The position numbers were made by a program, and so were the translations under genes. From IMG/VR virus record IMGVR_UViG_3300040811_000379, positions 1 to 25,065 of that record: a stretch of 25,065 nucleotides of DNA, one strand, 5' to 3'. Positions 6,887 to 14,089 of this stretch are shown here, in pieces; within the stretch, counting starts at the first letter, position 1, and each line of letters begins with the position of its first letter. The notes beneath the pieces were generated by a model. It saw nothing but the letters and a program-made list of their open reading frames with translations, was not told the DNA's origin and did no database searches. The stretch comes from a virus.

Positions 6887-7972
6887 TTATGATTCAATTT
6901 GGCCGAATTTTTTCCATTCGCCCGGTGTGCCTTCGCGCACACAGACCCATCCAACAAATCCTGTTGGTTTTGGATCTTCATTCCAAACTATGTCGCCTTT
7001 CTGGTATGATCCTGAAGTAGGCGTTCCGTTTGATACTTGAAACTTTTTACCTTCAAGTCTAACAGGTCCTGCAACAGTTAAATCAACATCATCTCCAAAG
7101 TTTTTAACACCTATGCCAACTTTACCTACAAAACTAGTTTTACTGTTGACTGTAATATTACCATTTGCTCCTACAGTAAGTCTTACTGTATCATCTGTAA
7201 CAATGTGTAACGCACTCGTAGTCCAAGTTCCTAGTTTCCATTGGTTGTCTTCTGACGGATCAATGATAAACTGATGATCCCAGCTTTCCATTGTGAACAT
7301 TCCGTTTGCTTCTTCAGCACCTAGCATTAACTGCTGTGAATCAGCATTGTAGCGGAAAAATTCGTCTACGTTAAGATTGCCTTCAACTCTTAAACTGTTA
7401 AGCGTACCAACTTTTTTAAGATTACTGTTAACAATTCCAGTTCCTAGTGCATCTCTACTAATTACACTTTCGTTACCGATACGGTAATCTTTGTCTCTAT
7501 GTAGATCAATTGTTTCACTTGACCAAATACGATCAGGATTGCCCTGCATTACAAATTGTCTAGTTGCACCTTGTCCACTCCACAACAGTCCTTTGTTGTA
7601 TATTTCGCCGTTTGATGCTTTAAATTCTAACGGCGAAGAACGTTCGTTGCGTACATCTTCTGTAACTTCATCTACGTGTAGTTTCTTAGCAAATATTTCA
7701 CCATCAACATTTAGCGCACCTTTAATAGTTAAATCATTGTCAATAATGCCTATTTTTGCAACTGATACTTTAATACCGTCGTCGTTTACTACTAGAATGC
7801 CTTTTGTTGCATTGTCTTTGATGCCTGCACTTGCAAATTTGGTAATAATTCCTCCGTGGATTTTATTACCACTGAGTGATCTATCATTGATTGTTGGTGC
7901 TGGAGTAGGCTTGTTGTCTACTCTTTCAATTGCTGTTGCAAGATTATCTAAGGCATTTCTAATATCAGTCAT
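6887..7972 (-). CDS. Tail-fibre-like structural protein
   Basis: The 361-aa protein has the build of a phage fibre or receptor-binding protein. A short helical N-terminus (MTDIRNALDNLATAIERV) is followed by many short strands rich in G, N, D and T (LTIKGALNVDGEIFAKKLHV, LRVEGNLNVDEFF). It ends in a C-terminal module containing GSYQKGDIVWNEDPKPTGFV, then GWVCVREGTPGEWKKFGQI, common at the tips of marine phage fibres and in related surface proteins. AGGAA lies 8 bp before the start, and a GATAAATA late promoter lies 24 bp upstream. No chaperone is seen beside it. The role in host recognition is inferred from fold pattern. Confidence 0.75.
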   Translation of the reverse strand: MTDIRNALDNLATAIERVDNKPTPAPTINDRSLSGNKIHGGIITKFASAGIKDNATKGILVVNDDGIKVSVAKIGIIDNDLTIKGALNVDGEIFAKKLHVDEVTEDVRNERSSPLEFKASNGEIYNKGLLWSGQGATRQFVMQGNPDRIWSSETIDLHRDKDYRIGNESVISRDALGTGIVNSNLKKVGTLNSLRVEGNLNVDEFFRYNADSQQLMLGAEEANGMFTMESWDHQFIIDPSEDNQWKLGTWTTSALHIVTDDTVRLTVGANGNITVNSKTSFVGKVGIGVKNFGDDVDLTVAGPVRLEGKKFQVSNGTPTSGSYQKGDIVWNEDPKPTGFVGWVCVREGTPGEWKKFGQIES

Positions 7973-7996
7973 CTGGTGTTCCTGTTTGTTATACAG

Positions 7997-8004
7997 TATT
8001 TATC
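7997..8004 (-). promoter_or_regulatory. T4-like late promoter (GATAAATA)
   Basis: Minus-strand GATAAATA, followed by C, 24 bp before the ATG at 7972, identical in its eight bases to the box before the structural gene at 1552. It lies just after the stop of the topoisomerase subunit. Confidence 0.65.
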
Positions 8005-8010
8005 AGGATG

Positions 8011-9336
8011 TTAAATATTAATTGTGCTGATATCTTCTAGTAGAATAGTTTCAAATGTCTTTTTACTGTATTCTTTGATTTCAGACTTTAACTGTTTTGC
8101 TTTAGAACGTAACTTTGCAATCTCTTCTGTAGTCAAACTACGCATAGGTAGTCCTAAGAATCCTTTAACACGATCCTTTAGTATAGCATCGTATGCTTCA
8201 CCTTGTGCAATTACGTCTGCTTCTTTGGTATTACGCAATTCGATTGCTTCTTCTACTACGCCTTGGATAAACTTAGCACGAGCATTAGTATAATCCATTT
8301 CTTCCTGCATACTTGCAAGTAGATGTTTCTTACGTAGGTCATTATATTCAATACGTTTAGTATACCAGGCTTCAAGCAGTTCTTTCATATTATCGAAAAT
8401 AACAATTTTATTGTTTTCATCAATACAAGTATAATTTTCAGTGATCTTTCTAATCAACTTGAGCTTAGTCATAATCCATTCATCTGTACGCTCACCGAAC
8501 GCACGATCTACTTGGATTTCAAATTCAAACTCGTCGTTGTCTGAGAAGTCTTCGTAGTCTTTAATTACTTTGTCGTCAACGAGCTTGTCTAACACTGCTT
8601 GATACTGTTTGAGTGTATAACCCACAGGCAATGCATCAATAGTTATACGATGCTTTGTTTTGCGTGTAAACGACCCGTGTACTTCCCATTGTCCTTCACT
8701 TTCACCTTTGACTACACTACACGTCATACCATTCCAATAAGGTGTTAGTCGTGCAGTAATGCGAGCTCCTTCTGCTCGTTGCTGTACCCACTTGATAATT
8801 TGTGCAGGATCACGCGGCAAAATCTTTTGTGCATATCCAATTGATACACCGTCACTACCGTTAATAGCAAGCATAGGCAGTGTAGGTACATAATACCGTG
8901 GCTCAATCTTAGCACCTTCAAAATCTTGATGTGCAAGATTTACAAAGTCGTCTTTAACAAATAATTGTTTAAGGATTGGATTCATACGTGCAAAGATATA
9001 ACGTGTAGCGGCCGCTTCGTTGATAAATGCACTACCAAAGTTACCATCGCCTTCTAATAGTGGCACGTTGTTACCTGAACCAACATAGTTAGCAGTCATA
9101 TTAACAATAGTGCCTTCTAGGCTACCGTGCAAGTATTGTGCATAATCCTGTACCTTAGGACCTAAGTTTGAAACTTTAACAAACTTGTCAATGTTCTGTT
9201 GTAGTACTGTATGTACAATCTTTCGACTTGCGTTCTTTTGTCCATCAATGTAACTAGACAGTTTACGCACATTGTCGTATACTGAAAAATCAATATACTC
9301 TTCTTTAAAGAAGTCTTCTAGTTTTAATTCTGCCAT
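8011..9336 (-). CDS. 52: Type II DNA topoisomerase, medium subunit (T4 gp52-like)
   Basis: This 441-aa protein is the DNA-cleaving subunit, homologous to the GyrA/ParC breakage-reunion domain. The active-site tyrosine is Tyr113 in EAAATRYIFARMNP, preceded by LLEGDGNFGS. YYVPTLPMLAINGSDGVSIG, containing the conserved IxGxxGVSIG-like turn, follows. The length matches T4 gp52 (about 440 aa); the GyrA C-terminal wrapping domain is absent. It begins one base after the stop of the large-subunit gene with AAGG before the ATG, so the two are an operon. T4 topoisomerase supports replication initiation and relieves supercoils. Confidence 0.95.
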   Translation of the reverse strand: MAELKLEDFFKEEYIDFSVYDNVRKLSSYIDGQKNASRKIVHTVLQQNIDKFVKVSNLGPKVQDYAQYLHGSLEGTIVNMTANYVGSGNNVPLLEGDGNFGSAFINEAAATRYIFARMNPILKQLFVKDDFVNLAHQDFEGAKIEPRYYVPTLPMLAINGSDGVSIGYAQKILPRDPAQIIKWVQQRAEGARITARLTPYWNGMTCSVVKGESEGQWEVHGSFTRKTKHRITIDALPVGYTLKQYQAVLDKLVDDKVIKDYEDFSDNDEFEFEIQVDRAFGERTDEWIMTKLKLIRKITENYTCIDENNKIVIFDNMKELLEAWYTKRIEYNDLRKKHLLASMQEEMDYTNARAKFIQGVVEEAIELRNTKEADVIAQGEAYDAILKDRVKGFLGLPMRSLTTEEIAKLRSKAKQLKSEIKEYSKKTFETILLEDISTINI

Positions 9337-9337
9337 A

Positions 9338-11128
9338 TTACACCTTCATAATATCAAACGGAGCAGCATTTAAGATTTGCTCCTTGCGATAATCAATTTT
9401 ACTACCTGAGAACCAATTTGTAAAGAGTTCAGTTTCTTCAATTTCTACAGTTGGTAGCATTTCGTCCATAGTGTCTACACTAATAATATGCTTTAGATCT
9501 TTTTCACTCCACGAACCTAATCCTTTTACATAGCTTACATCTAATTTATGATCAATCTTGTTTACATCTGCAAATGTATAAGCCCATTCTTTTACTTCGT
9601 TGTTCTTTTTACCAATTGCAATAGGTGTACGCAGTATTTTCATCTTGCCATTGTTTAGATGTTCTGGAAAATACTTAAACATAAACAGCGATATCAATCC
9701 ACGTATACGACTGCCATCTGCGTCAGCATCAGTAGCAATACAAATCTCTGCTTCTGGGAATGTAGTAATAATTGAATATAGTTCACTTAACTCTTTGTTC
9801 GCCATAAACTTCTGATGACTTACTTCAAGTACATTAAGAGGAACACCTTTGAGTGCATAGAATGCATTACCTTTGCGTCCCAAACATTTAATTAAACCAC
9901 CACTTGCCGAATCACCTTCTACGACAAAAATTCTATCAGTACGATGTCCAATGGCAGCAAAGTATTTGTCGCTTTTTACTTTCTTGTTCTTTTCAAGTTT
10001 GCCTAGCTCTTTCTTAGCAGCCAAATCTTCTTGCATTTTAGTGTAAGCACATATTTCGTTAACCAAGTCTTCGTTCTTCATCAGTTTAGCAACAATTTTC
10101 TTAGCATCAATTTCGCCGATAGCATCGCGACATTCTGCGGCTGAATTTGTTACACGTTCTTTAGTTTGACTGTCAAACTTTAGTGCAGGGAATCCATTAA
10201 TTATAGCGTGAACTCGCAAATGCTGTTTTAAACGAGCAGGAGTAATATCTACCTTTTTACGTCTTTTAAGTGTTTCTCTAAATTCTGGAATTACTACACT
10301 AAGGAAATGGTCAATGTGTGTACCACTTTTTACACTTAGTCCATTTACTAAACTGTGTGATTGATGCGACCCATCTGATTTAGTAATACCAAATGTTGCT
10401 TTTTCACTAGGAAAGATATCACACTCTCCAAAGTATTCATTAAATTTTAGACGCACAATCTTTTTATTAAAACGGAAACGTATTGTATCAAACGCTAATG
10501 CAAGTGAACGAACACGTTCTTCAATCAATTGAATGTGTGTATCGTCGATATTCTCCATACCGAAGAATTCATAGTCTGGCTTAAATTTTACAGTTGTGCC
10601 TTTGAGTGCAGTTTCCTTTGTGCGTACACTTTTAATTTGTTCATCAGCACCACGCAAATGTACTTGCAGTTTTCCATCTGAGCTTTTTGCGTCAAATGTT
10701 TTACTAGTTACAAATGTAATCATAGAGCCTACACCGTTCATACCTATTGACTCACGGTTAGTGTCGTCAAAGTTTGAACCTGCTCTGGCTCTTGTAAATG
10801 CTGAAACCATTTGATACTCTTTACCATCTGGAGTATCAATTTCTACTGCGGGAATACCTCTACCATTGTCACTGACAATAATAGAACCGTCTGGGTCAAT
10901 ATCTACATCAATACGTGTAGCATACTCTCTATTAGTTCTAACGTGCTCGTCTACTGAGTTGTCAATAATTTCGTTGATAACTTTGAGAAGTCCACCAACA
11001 GCATTAATTTTTTTGAATTCTGTATTTAGAAATGCTTCTTCTTGTTGTACAACCTGACTGCCCCCGTACATACTAAAGCGTTTTCGGATATGTTCTGCAT
11101 CCGACAATAATTTAAAATTGTCTGTCAT
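9338..11128 (-). CDS. 39: Type II DNA topoisomerase, large (ATPase) subunit, T4 gp39+gp60-like
   Basis: The 596-aa protein has the ATP-binding Bergerat motifs NEIIDNSVDEH (about 52-62), SDNGRGIP (86-93) and IGMNGVGS (128-135). A TOPRIM domain follows, with FVVEGDSASGG and the DxD motif in ATDADADGSRIRG. In T4 this subunit is split into gp39 and gp60; here both parts are in one continuous frame. The gene is the first of a two-gene unit with gp52, behind a TTGACT-17-TATAGT promoter. No break or missing catalytic residue is visible. Confidence 0.95.
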   Translation of the reverse strand: MTDNFKLLSDAEHIRKRFSMYGGSQVVQQEEAFLNTEFKKINAVGGLLKVINEIIDNSVDEHVRTNREYATRIDVDIDPDGSIIVSDNGRGIPAVEIDTPDGKEYQMVSAFTRARAGSNFDDTNRESIGMNGVGSMITFVTSKTFDAKSSDGKLQVHLRGADEQIKSVRTKETALKGTTVKFKPDYEFFGMENIDDTHIQLIEERVRSLALAFDTIRFRFNKKIVRLKFNEYFGECDIFPSEKATFGITKSDGSHQSHSLVNGLSVKSGTHIDHFLSVVIPEFRETLKRRKKVDITPARLKQHLRVHAIINGFPALKFDSQTKERVTNSAAECRDAIGEIDAKKIVAKLMKNEDLVNEICAYTKMQEDLAAKKELGKLEKNKKVKSDKYFAAIGHRTDRIFVVEGDSASGGLIKCLGRKGNAFYALKGVPLNVLEVSHQKFMANKELSELYSIITTFPEAEICIATDADADGSRIRGLISLFMFKYFPEHLNNGKMKILRTPIAIGKKNNEVKEWAYTFADVNKIDHKLDVSYVKGLGSWSEKDLKHIISVDTMDEMLPTVEIEETELFTNWFSGSKIDYRKEQILNAAPFDIMKV

Positions 11129-11159
11129 ATGTTCTTTCTCTTTTTATGGTGTTATACGT

Positions 11160-11188
11160 ACTATATAGCCTGATAAAGAAAAAGTCAA
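11160..11188 (-). promoter_or_regulatory. Sigma70-type promoter for the topoisomerase operon
   Basis: TTGACT (11188-11183), 17-bp spacer and TATAGT (11165-11160) on the minus strand. The start near 11153 gives a leader of about 25 nt. Confidence 0.75.
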
Positions 11189-11424
11189 GCCTTTTTGAGT
11201 TCATAGAGTGTGGCATACTTACCTTCAAGCCTGCCTGTGACAGTCACTTTATAGCCCATCGAATAGTCATCTGGGCGAATATAATACTTAGGATCTTTAG
11301 CATATTTCATTGCTGTTTTACCTGCTGTAGTTTGTTGCCATTCATAAATAGGTGCCGCAACATATAAATCAGGATCCTCTACATCGCCCATAGTAAACGA
11401 ATGTAGTATGTACTCAGCCTTCAC
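11185..11424 (-). CDS. Small conserved-looking protein, function unknown
   Basis: The 79-aa protein starts with a GTG at 11424 preceded by GGGA. It reads MKAEYILHSFTMGDVEDPD, then LYVAAPIYEWQQT. A later in-frame ATG at 11391 is possible but would remove the well-formed first strand. It is compact and mixed alpha/beta, with many aromatic residues and no membrane segment. It lies between ligase and topoisomerase on the same strand, 29 bp after the ligase stop, so it is likely read through from the ligase unit. I do not recognise a family. Confidence 0.65.
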   Translation of the reverse strand: MKAEYILHSFTMGDVEDPDLYVAAPIYEWQQTTAGKTAMKYAKDPKYYIRPDDYSMGYKVTVTGRLEGKYATLYELKKA

Positions 11425-11453
11425 GTTCTAAATCCCACACACAAATATTTGGT

Positions 11454-12761
11454 TTAGATTTTTTCGCCGACTTCAAATCCGCGGAAAGTTTTGAACCTTG
11501 GAAACCTAAGCGAATAAGTACCGTCTTGATTTTGTGTAATAGCATCTGCTCTAACCTCTACAAGTTGACCTTTGATATTAGTGCGACTATTCCAAAAGTC
11601 GTCACGATTAGCATCAGTAAAGCCACTACCGACATTAACATTAATTTTCTTTCCGTCATCAACTCCTTCACAAACAAATGCACCAAGTCGACCTTCATTT
11701 CGTCCTGTTCCTTCTTCAACATCTACAACCTCCAATGTTACTTCGATAAATGGCTTTGCTTTAAGCCAAGCGTGTGTACGCTTACATTCATAAGGAGCAT
11801 CAATGTCCTTAATCATAACTCCTTCATAGCCGCCTTCTACGGCCTGTTTATTTAACGCTACAAAGCGTTCTTGACCTTCAGGTGTGTCCAAGTCAACATC
11901 TTCCCAGTCCAACGCTTGTACGTGCTTTAATTTGTCCTGGTGATCTCTTACCCAATGATTAGTGATAAGACTTCTAAAACTCTGTGGCTTATCCCACACA
12001 CCGTTCTTGAAACATCCTAGCGGAATAGTGTCAAACAAATGTAGTACAGCATCGTTTGCACTTACATTGTCCTTACGATGCACCTGCTTCATAAGATCTT
12101 GGAAGTTAGCACTCATTACTTCTCCGTCTAGTACAAGCGGATAAGGCACAGGGTGTTCTTTGATTACTGCTTCGATCTCTTCGATAATGTGTCCAAAGTT
12201 ATGAAACTGTTTTCCGTTACGAGAGAACATTTCAACTTTACCACCTTGGATAACTGTAATAACACGAACGCCATCTAGTTTAATTTCAATCTGTTTCTTC
12301 CCAGTCATCTTCTTTTCGTGCTTGGCACTATCGTGAGCAAGGGCACAAGTAAACATAGGTACTGTACCTGGTGCAATCTTGTTTACAGTTTTTTCTGAAA
12401 CACCGCAACGTAAATCTTTAATAAGAATTCTACGATACCAAACGTTCCATTGTTCTTCAGTTGCAGTATCTCTACACAAGATAATTGCATCACGAGCGGC
12501 GTGACCAGTAAGGCTACGGTCTTGTAACTTACGGCACAATTCTTTAAACACCGGCCATTCAAGACCTTGACCACTTAGTACATCTGAACGTTCAGGCACT
12601 TGCTTAACTCCAAATGTAACAAGTGGGTCAAGGGCCATTGTAAGACCTTCAAAGAACTCTGGTAGTCCTTCTTCGTGTGCTTCTTTTAGAATTGCTTCTT
12701 TTGCAAGTCGACTATTGTCTGCTTCTAGTCTAGCAATAATGTCTTGTGGTTGTGTTCTCAT
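11454..12761 (-). CDS. 30: ATP-dependent DNA ligase (T4 gp30-like)
   Basis: The 435-aa protein contains the ordered nucleotidyltransferase motifs. Motif I is KLDGVR with the AMP-accepting Lys161. Motif III is LVLDGEVM, motif IV EGVMIKD and motif V AWLKAKP, and an OB-fold domain follows. The N-terminal 140 residues match the T4-type helical DNA-binding region in length and pattern (IKDLRCGVSEKTVNKI). Ligase seals nicks in replication, repair and recombination. The start overlaps the upstream stop by 4 bp (ATGA). A promoter lies inside the upstream gene at 12804-12832. Its ribosome site is a tandem AGGCA pair. Confidence 0.95.
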   Translation of the reverse strand: MRTQPQDIIARLEADNSRLAKEAILKEAHEEGLPEFFEGLTMALDPLVTFGVKQVPERSDVLSGQGLEWPVFKELCRKLQDRSLTGHAARDAIILCRDTATEEQWNVWYRRILIKDLRCGVSEKTVNKIAPGTVPMFTCALAHDSAKHEKKMTGKKQIEIKLDGVRVITVIQGGKVEMFSRNGKQFHNFGHIIEEIEAVIKEHPVPYPLVLDGEVMSANFQDLMKQVHRKDNVSANDAVLHLFDTIPLGCFKNGVWDKPQSFRSLITNHWVRDHQDKLKHVQALDWEDVDLDTPEGQERFVALNKQAVEGGYEGVMIKDIDAPYECKRTHAWLKAKPFIEVTLEVVDVEEGTGRNEGRLGAFVCEGVDDGKKINVNVGSGFTDANRDDFWNSRTNIKGQLVEVRADAITQNQDGTYSLRFPRFKTFRGFEVGEKI

Positions 12762-13042
12762 ATTTGCCTCGGTTGTTTGCCTGTTAAAAAATACATTTTA
12801 CTTATAATAGCATCAACTTCGTCTTCTGTCAACCATCCTTTTACCGTATCTCCGGGATTGGTAACACCCGGAAGTTCATATTGCTCGCCATCTTTAAATA
12901 CAGCAATTTCGTATAAGCCTTGTTTATTACCATAAGATACTTCATTATTAACTATGCTAAGTTCGTAGTTGTCAAACTGAAGTATTGCCTGCAAACCTTT
13001 AGGCATTTCGGTTTCTTTTAATTTAAAATTTACAAGTTTCAT
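12758..13042 (-). CDS. Small protein, function unknown
   Basis: This 94-aa protein (MKLVNFKLKETEMPKGLQAI at the start) begins directly after the phosphoesterase stop, with GAGGAG upstream, and overlaps the ligase start by 4 bp. It has several short beta strands (YELSIVNNEVSYGNKQG, YEIAVFKDGEQYELPG) and an acidic helix (LTEDEVDAIISKMYFL). Its last third also carries a full promoter on the same strand, which may constrain its codons. No family recognised; ligase-linked position is the only clue. Confidence 0.65.
   Translation of the reverse strand: MKLVNFKLKETEMPKGLQAILQFDNYELSIVNNEVSYGNKQGLYEIAVFKDGEQYELPGVTNPGDTVKGWLTEDEVDAIISKMYFLTGKQPRQI
12804..12832 (-). promoter_or_regulatory. Sigma70-type promoter inside the upstream gene, for ligase
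   Basis: TTGACA (12832-12827), 17-bp spacer and TATTAT (12809-12804) on the minus strand, lying within codons of the 94-aa gene. The start near 12797 is about 36 nt before the ligase ATG. Confidence 0.55.
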
Positions 13043-13558
13043 TTACGTCAACTCCTCTATGTTTATAGGTGTAAAGTTAATTTGCTCTACACAAACACAC
13101 TTGTATGGTCCGTCGGGTGAAGGATTAGTGTGGATGTGTCCGTGTACGTTCAACAAGTTGCCGTCACCAAACCTATGCTTCTCAGCAAGTGTGCTAGGGT
13201 GCAAAGGTGTGTGAGTAAAGATTAAACCTTTATCACTCATATCAATCCATAACTGGATGTCTTTGAAGAACGGTGCAAGTTGTTTTACATTGTCGTGGTT
13301 ACCAAGAACAAGTCTTTTCTTACCAGGTAACTTTGCAAAGTTTGCTGTTAACCAGTCAACCTTGTCCATACCAAAAAGAACATCACCACAGTGGATAACA
13401 GTATCTTTTGGACCAACTGTATCGTTCCAGTTGTCTAACATACACTGGTTCATTTGATCAACACTATCAAACTCTCTACACGGCTTACCAATGTAATCCT
13501 TAAAGTCAAGAATATTTGCGTGGTTAAAGTGAGTGTCGCTAATTACGAATGTTGCCAT
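13043..13558 (-). CDS. Calcineurin-like metallophosphoesterase
   Basis: The 171-aa protein contains all five metal-site blocks of the family in order: SDTHFNH (7-13), HCGDVLF, LGNHDN, FTHTPLHP and NVHGHIHTN. Such enzymes hydrolyse phosphate mono- or diesters with two metal ions. This short phage form resembles predicted phosphohydrolases of T4-like and other phages, and the substrate is unknown. It is first in an operon with the 94-aa gene and ligase, behind a perfect consensus promoter. Its ribosome site is GAGG within a tandem AGGCA pair. Confidence 0.9.
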   Translation of the reverse strand: MATFVISDTHFNHANILDFKDYIGKPCREFDSVDQMNQCMLDNWNDTVGPKDTVIHCGDVLFGMDKVDWLTANFAKLPGKKRLVLGNHDNVKQLAPFFKDIQLWIDMSDKGLIFTHTPLHPSTLAEKHRFGDGNLLNVHGHIHTNPSPDGPYKCVCVEQINFTPINIEELT

Positions 13559-13595
13559 AGACTTATGCCTCTGTGTGTGCCTAATTAATATAATT

Positions 13596-13624
13596 ATTAT
13601 ACAATATTATGCTTCTAATGTCAA
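13596..13624 (-). promoter_or_regulatory. Perfect consensus sigma70 promoter
   Basis: TTGACA (13624-13619), 17-bp spacer and TATAAT (13601-13596) on the minus strand, starting RNA near 13589. It sits just after the last tRNA of the attenuated unit. Confidence 0.85.
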
Positions 13625-13633
13625 CCTAAAAGT

Positions 13634-13727
13634 TGGTAGTCCCGGGGGGATTCGAACCCCCATCGCTCTCTAATCTGGAGACTGTGCCGAGTATAAGCCG
13701 GGTGTTTTACCGTTAAACTACGGGACT
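13634..13727 (-). tRNA. Atypical tRNA, probable Ile(UAU), with a 24-nt variable region
   Basis: Minus-strand RNA has a perfect 7-bp acceptor (AGTCCCG/CGGGACT), a 4-bp D stem, a GGGGG-TTCGAAT-CCCCC T arm and encoded CCA. The anticodon arm is CCGG-CTTATAC-TCGG (one G-U pair, first pair C-C mismatched), giving anticodon UAU, which reads AUA. Between anticodon and T arms are 24 nt, including a TCTC/GAGA hairpin. Total length is 94 nt with CCA, like class II tRNAs, although Ile tRNAs are normally class I. It is the last gene of the Trp-Cys unit, whose leader ORF contains tandem AUA codons, and this supports the UAU reading. An intron-like or pseudo-tRNA is the alternative. Confidence 0.65.
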
Positions 13728-13730
13728 ATA

Positions 13731-13805
13731 TGGAGTGAGCGACAGGACTCGAACCTGCATAAAAAGGATTTGCAATCCTTTGCGTAACCATTCCGCCACG
13801 CTCAC
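13731..13805 (-). tRNA. tRNA-Cys(GCA)
   Basis: Standard cloverleaf on the minus strand: acceptor GTGAGCG/CGCTCAC, anticodon arm AAGGA-TTGCAAA-TCCTT with anticodon GCA, T arm GCAGG-TTCGAGT-CCTGT, encoded CCA. It is only 2 bp from tRNA-Trp. It reads UGC and UGU, and UGC occurs twice in the leader ORF upstream. Confidence 0.95.
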
Positions 13806-13807
13806 AT

Positions 13808-13881
13808 TGGCATAGGTGGAGGGAGTCGAACCCCCGCTTGCAGTTTTGGAGACTGCCGTGCTACCATAACACTTCACCCAT
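13808..13881 (-). tRNA. tRNA-Trp(CCA)
   Basis: Cloverleaf with acceptor ATGGGTG/CACCTAT, anticodon arm GCAGT-CTCCAAA-ACTGC (anticodon CCA), discriminator G and encoded CCA. Its 5' end directly follows the U-tract of the terminator at 13882, so read-through of that terminator is needed for it to be made from the promoter at 14072. Confidence 0.95.
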
Positions 13882-13914
13882 AAAAAAAGCCCCTAATGAA
13901 TTAACACTAGGGGC
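13882..13914 (-). terminator. Intrinsic terminator (attenuator) before the tRNA unit
   Basis: Minus-strand RNA forms a 10-bp stem GCCCCUAGUG/CAUUAGGGGC (13914-13905 with 13898-13889, one G-U pair) with a 6-nt loop, followed by seven U. It separates the promoter and leader ORF from the three tRNAs. Its 5' arm can pair instead with the end of the leader ORF. Confidence 0.9.
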
Positions 13915-14009
13915 TTATCTTAAATAACTTTTTCAAAAGTCGCGTTAAGACATACCCCTTCCTTGTGGTGGGCACCAGCATATTATTAGTGACTGTTGTA
14001 TGTTCTTAA
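13889..14009 (-). promoter_or_regulatory. Ribosome-mediated attenuator with three competing RNA pairings
   Basis: Segment 1 (14009-13998, UUAAGAACAUAC) pairs with the 3' part of segment 2 (GUAUGUCUUAA, 13955-13945), 11 pairs with one bulged A. Segment 2 (13959-13945, AGGGGUAUGUCUUAA) pairs with segment 3 (13923-13909, UUAAGAUAAGCCCCU), 14 of 15 positions including two G-U pairs. Segment 3 contains the 5' arm of the terminator (3:4). These pairings exclude each other as in trp-type leaders. A ribosome stalled at codons 10-14 leaves segment 2 free for antitermination, while one at the stop codon covers it. Seen by hand pairing; energies were not computed. Confidence 0.8.
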
Positions 14010-14013
14010 ACAC
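13945..14013 (-). CDS. 22-aa leader peptide with Ile-Ile-Cys-Trp-Cys run
   Basis: A short reading frame of 22 codons starts at a GTG (14013). AAGGA lies 8 bp upstream, about 24 nt after the predicted transcription start. The product ends ...LIICWCPPQGRGMS. Codons 10-14 are AUA AUA UGC UGG UGC, matching the anticodons of the three tRNAs that follow the terminator (UAU, GCA, CCA). The stop codon lies inside the segment that can form the antiterminator. The peptide itself need have no function; its translation would set which RNA structure forms. No coding similarity is known to me. The start codon choice is supported by the ribosome site only. Confidence 0.75.
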   Translation of the reverse strand: MFKNIQQSLIICWCPPQGRGMS

Positions 14014-14043
14014 GTAAGTATTCCTTTTGTTTAGTATGTGTAT

Positions 14044-14072
14044 ACTATACTTTATTTAGTTCTGTTTGTCAA
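14044..14072 (-). promoter_or_regulatory. Sigma70-type promoter for the attenuated tRNA unit
   Basis: TTGACA (14072-14067), 17-bp spacer and TATAGT (14049-14044) on the minus strand. RNA would start near 14037, 24 nt before the leader GTG. Confidence 0.8.
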
Positions 14073-14087
14073 CCACTTTTGGTTGAC
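14068..14087 (-). repeat. 7-bp inverted repeat overlapping the -35 element
   Basis: GTCAACC and GGTTGAC arms are separated by 6 bp. The repeat lies directly after the stop of the membrane-protein gene and includes the -35 hexamer of the tRNA-unit promoter. It lacks a U-tract, so it is either a weak 3' stabilising hairpin or an operator. Confidence 0.5.
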
Positions 14088-14089
14088 TT

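Noticed and set aside
7491-8021. Plus-strand 176-codon open frame.
   Set aside because: It mirrors the tail-fibre-like gene, which has a late promoter, ribosome site and family features.
13634-13727. Group I intron or tRNA intron explaining the long variable region.
   Set aside because: The 24 extra nt are far too short for a self-splicing intron and lie outside the anticodon loop.
13907-13981. Alternative 24-aa ORF overlapping the leader ORF in another frame (ATG at 13981).
   Set aside because: It has no ribosome site and runs into the terminator stem. The GTG-started frame has AAGGA at good spacing and the codon match to the tRNAs.
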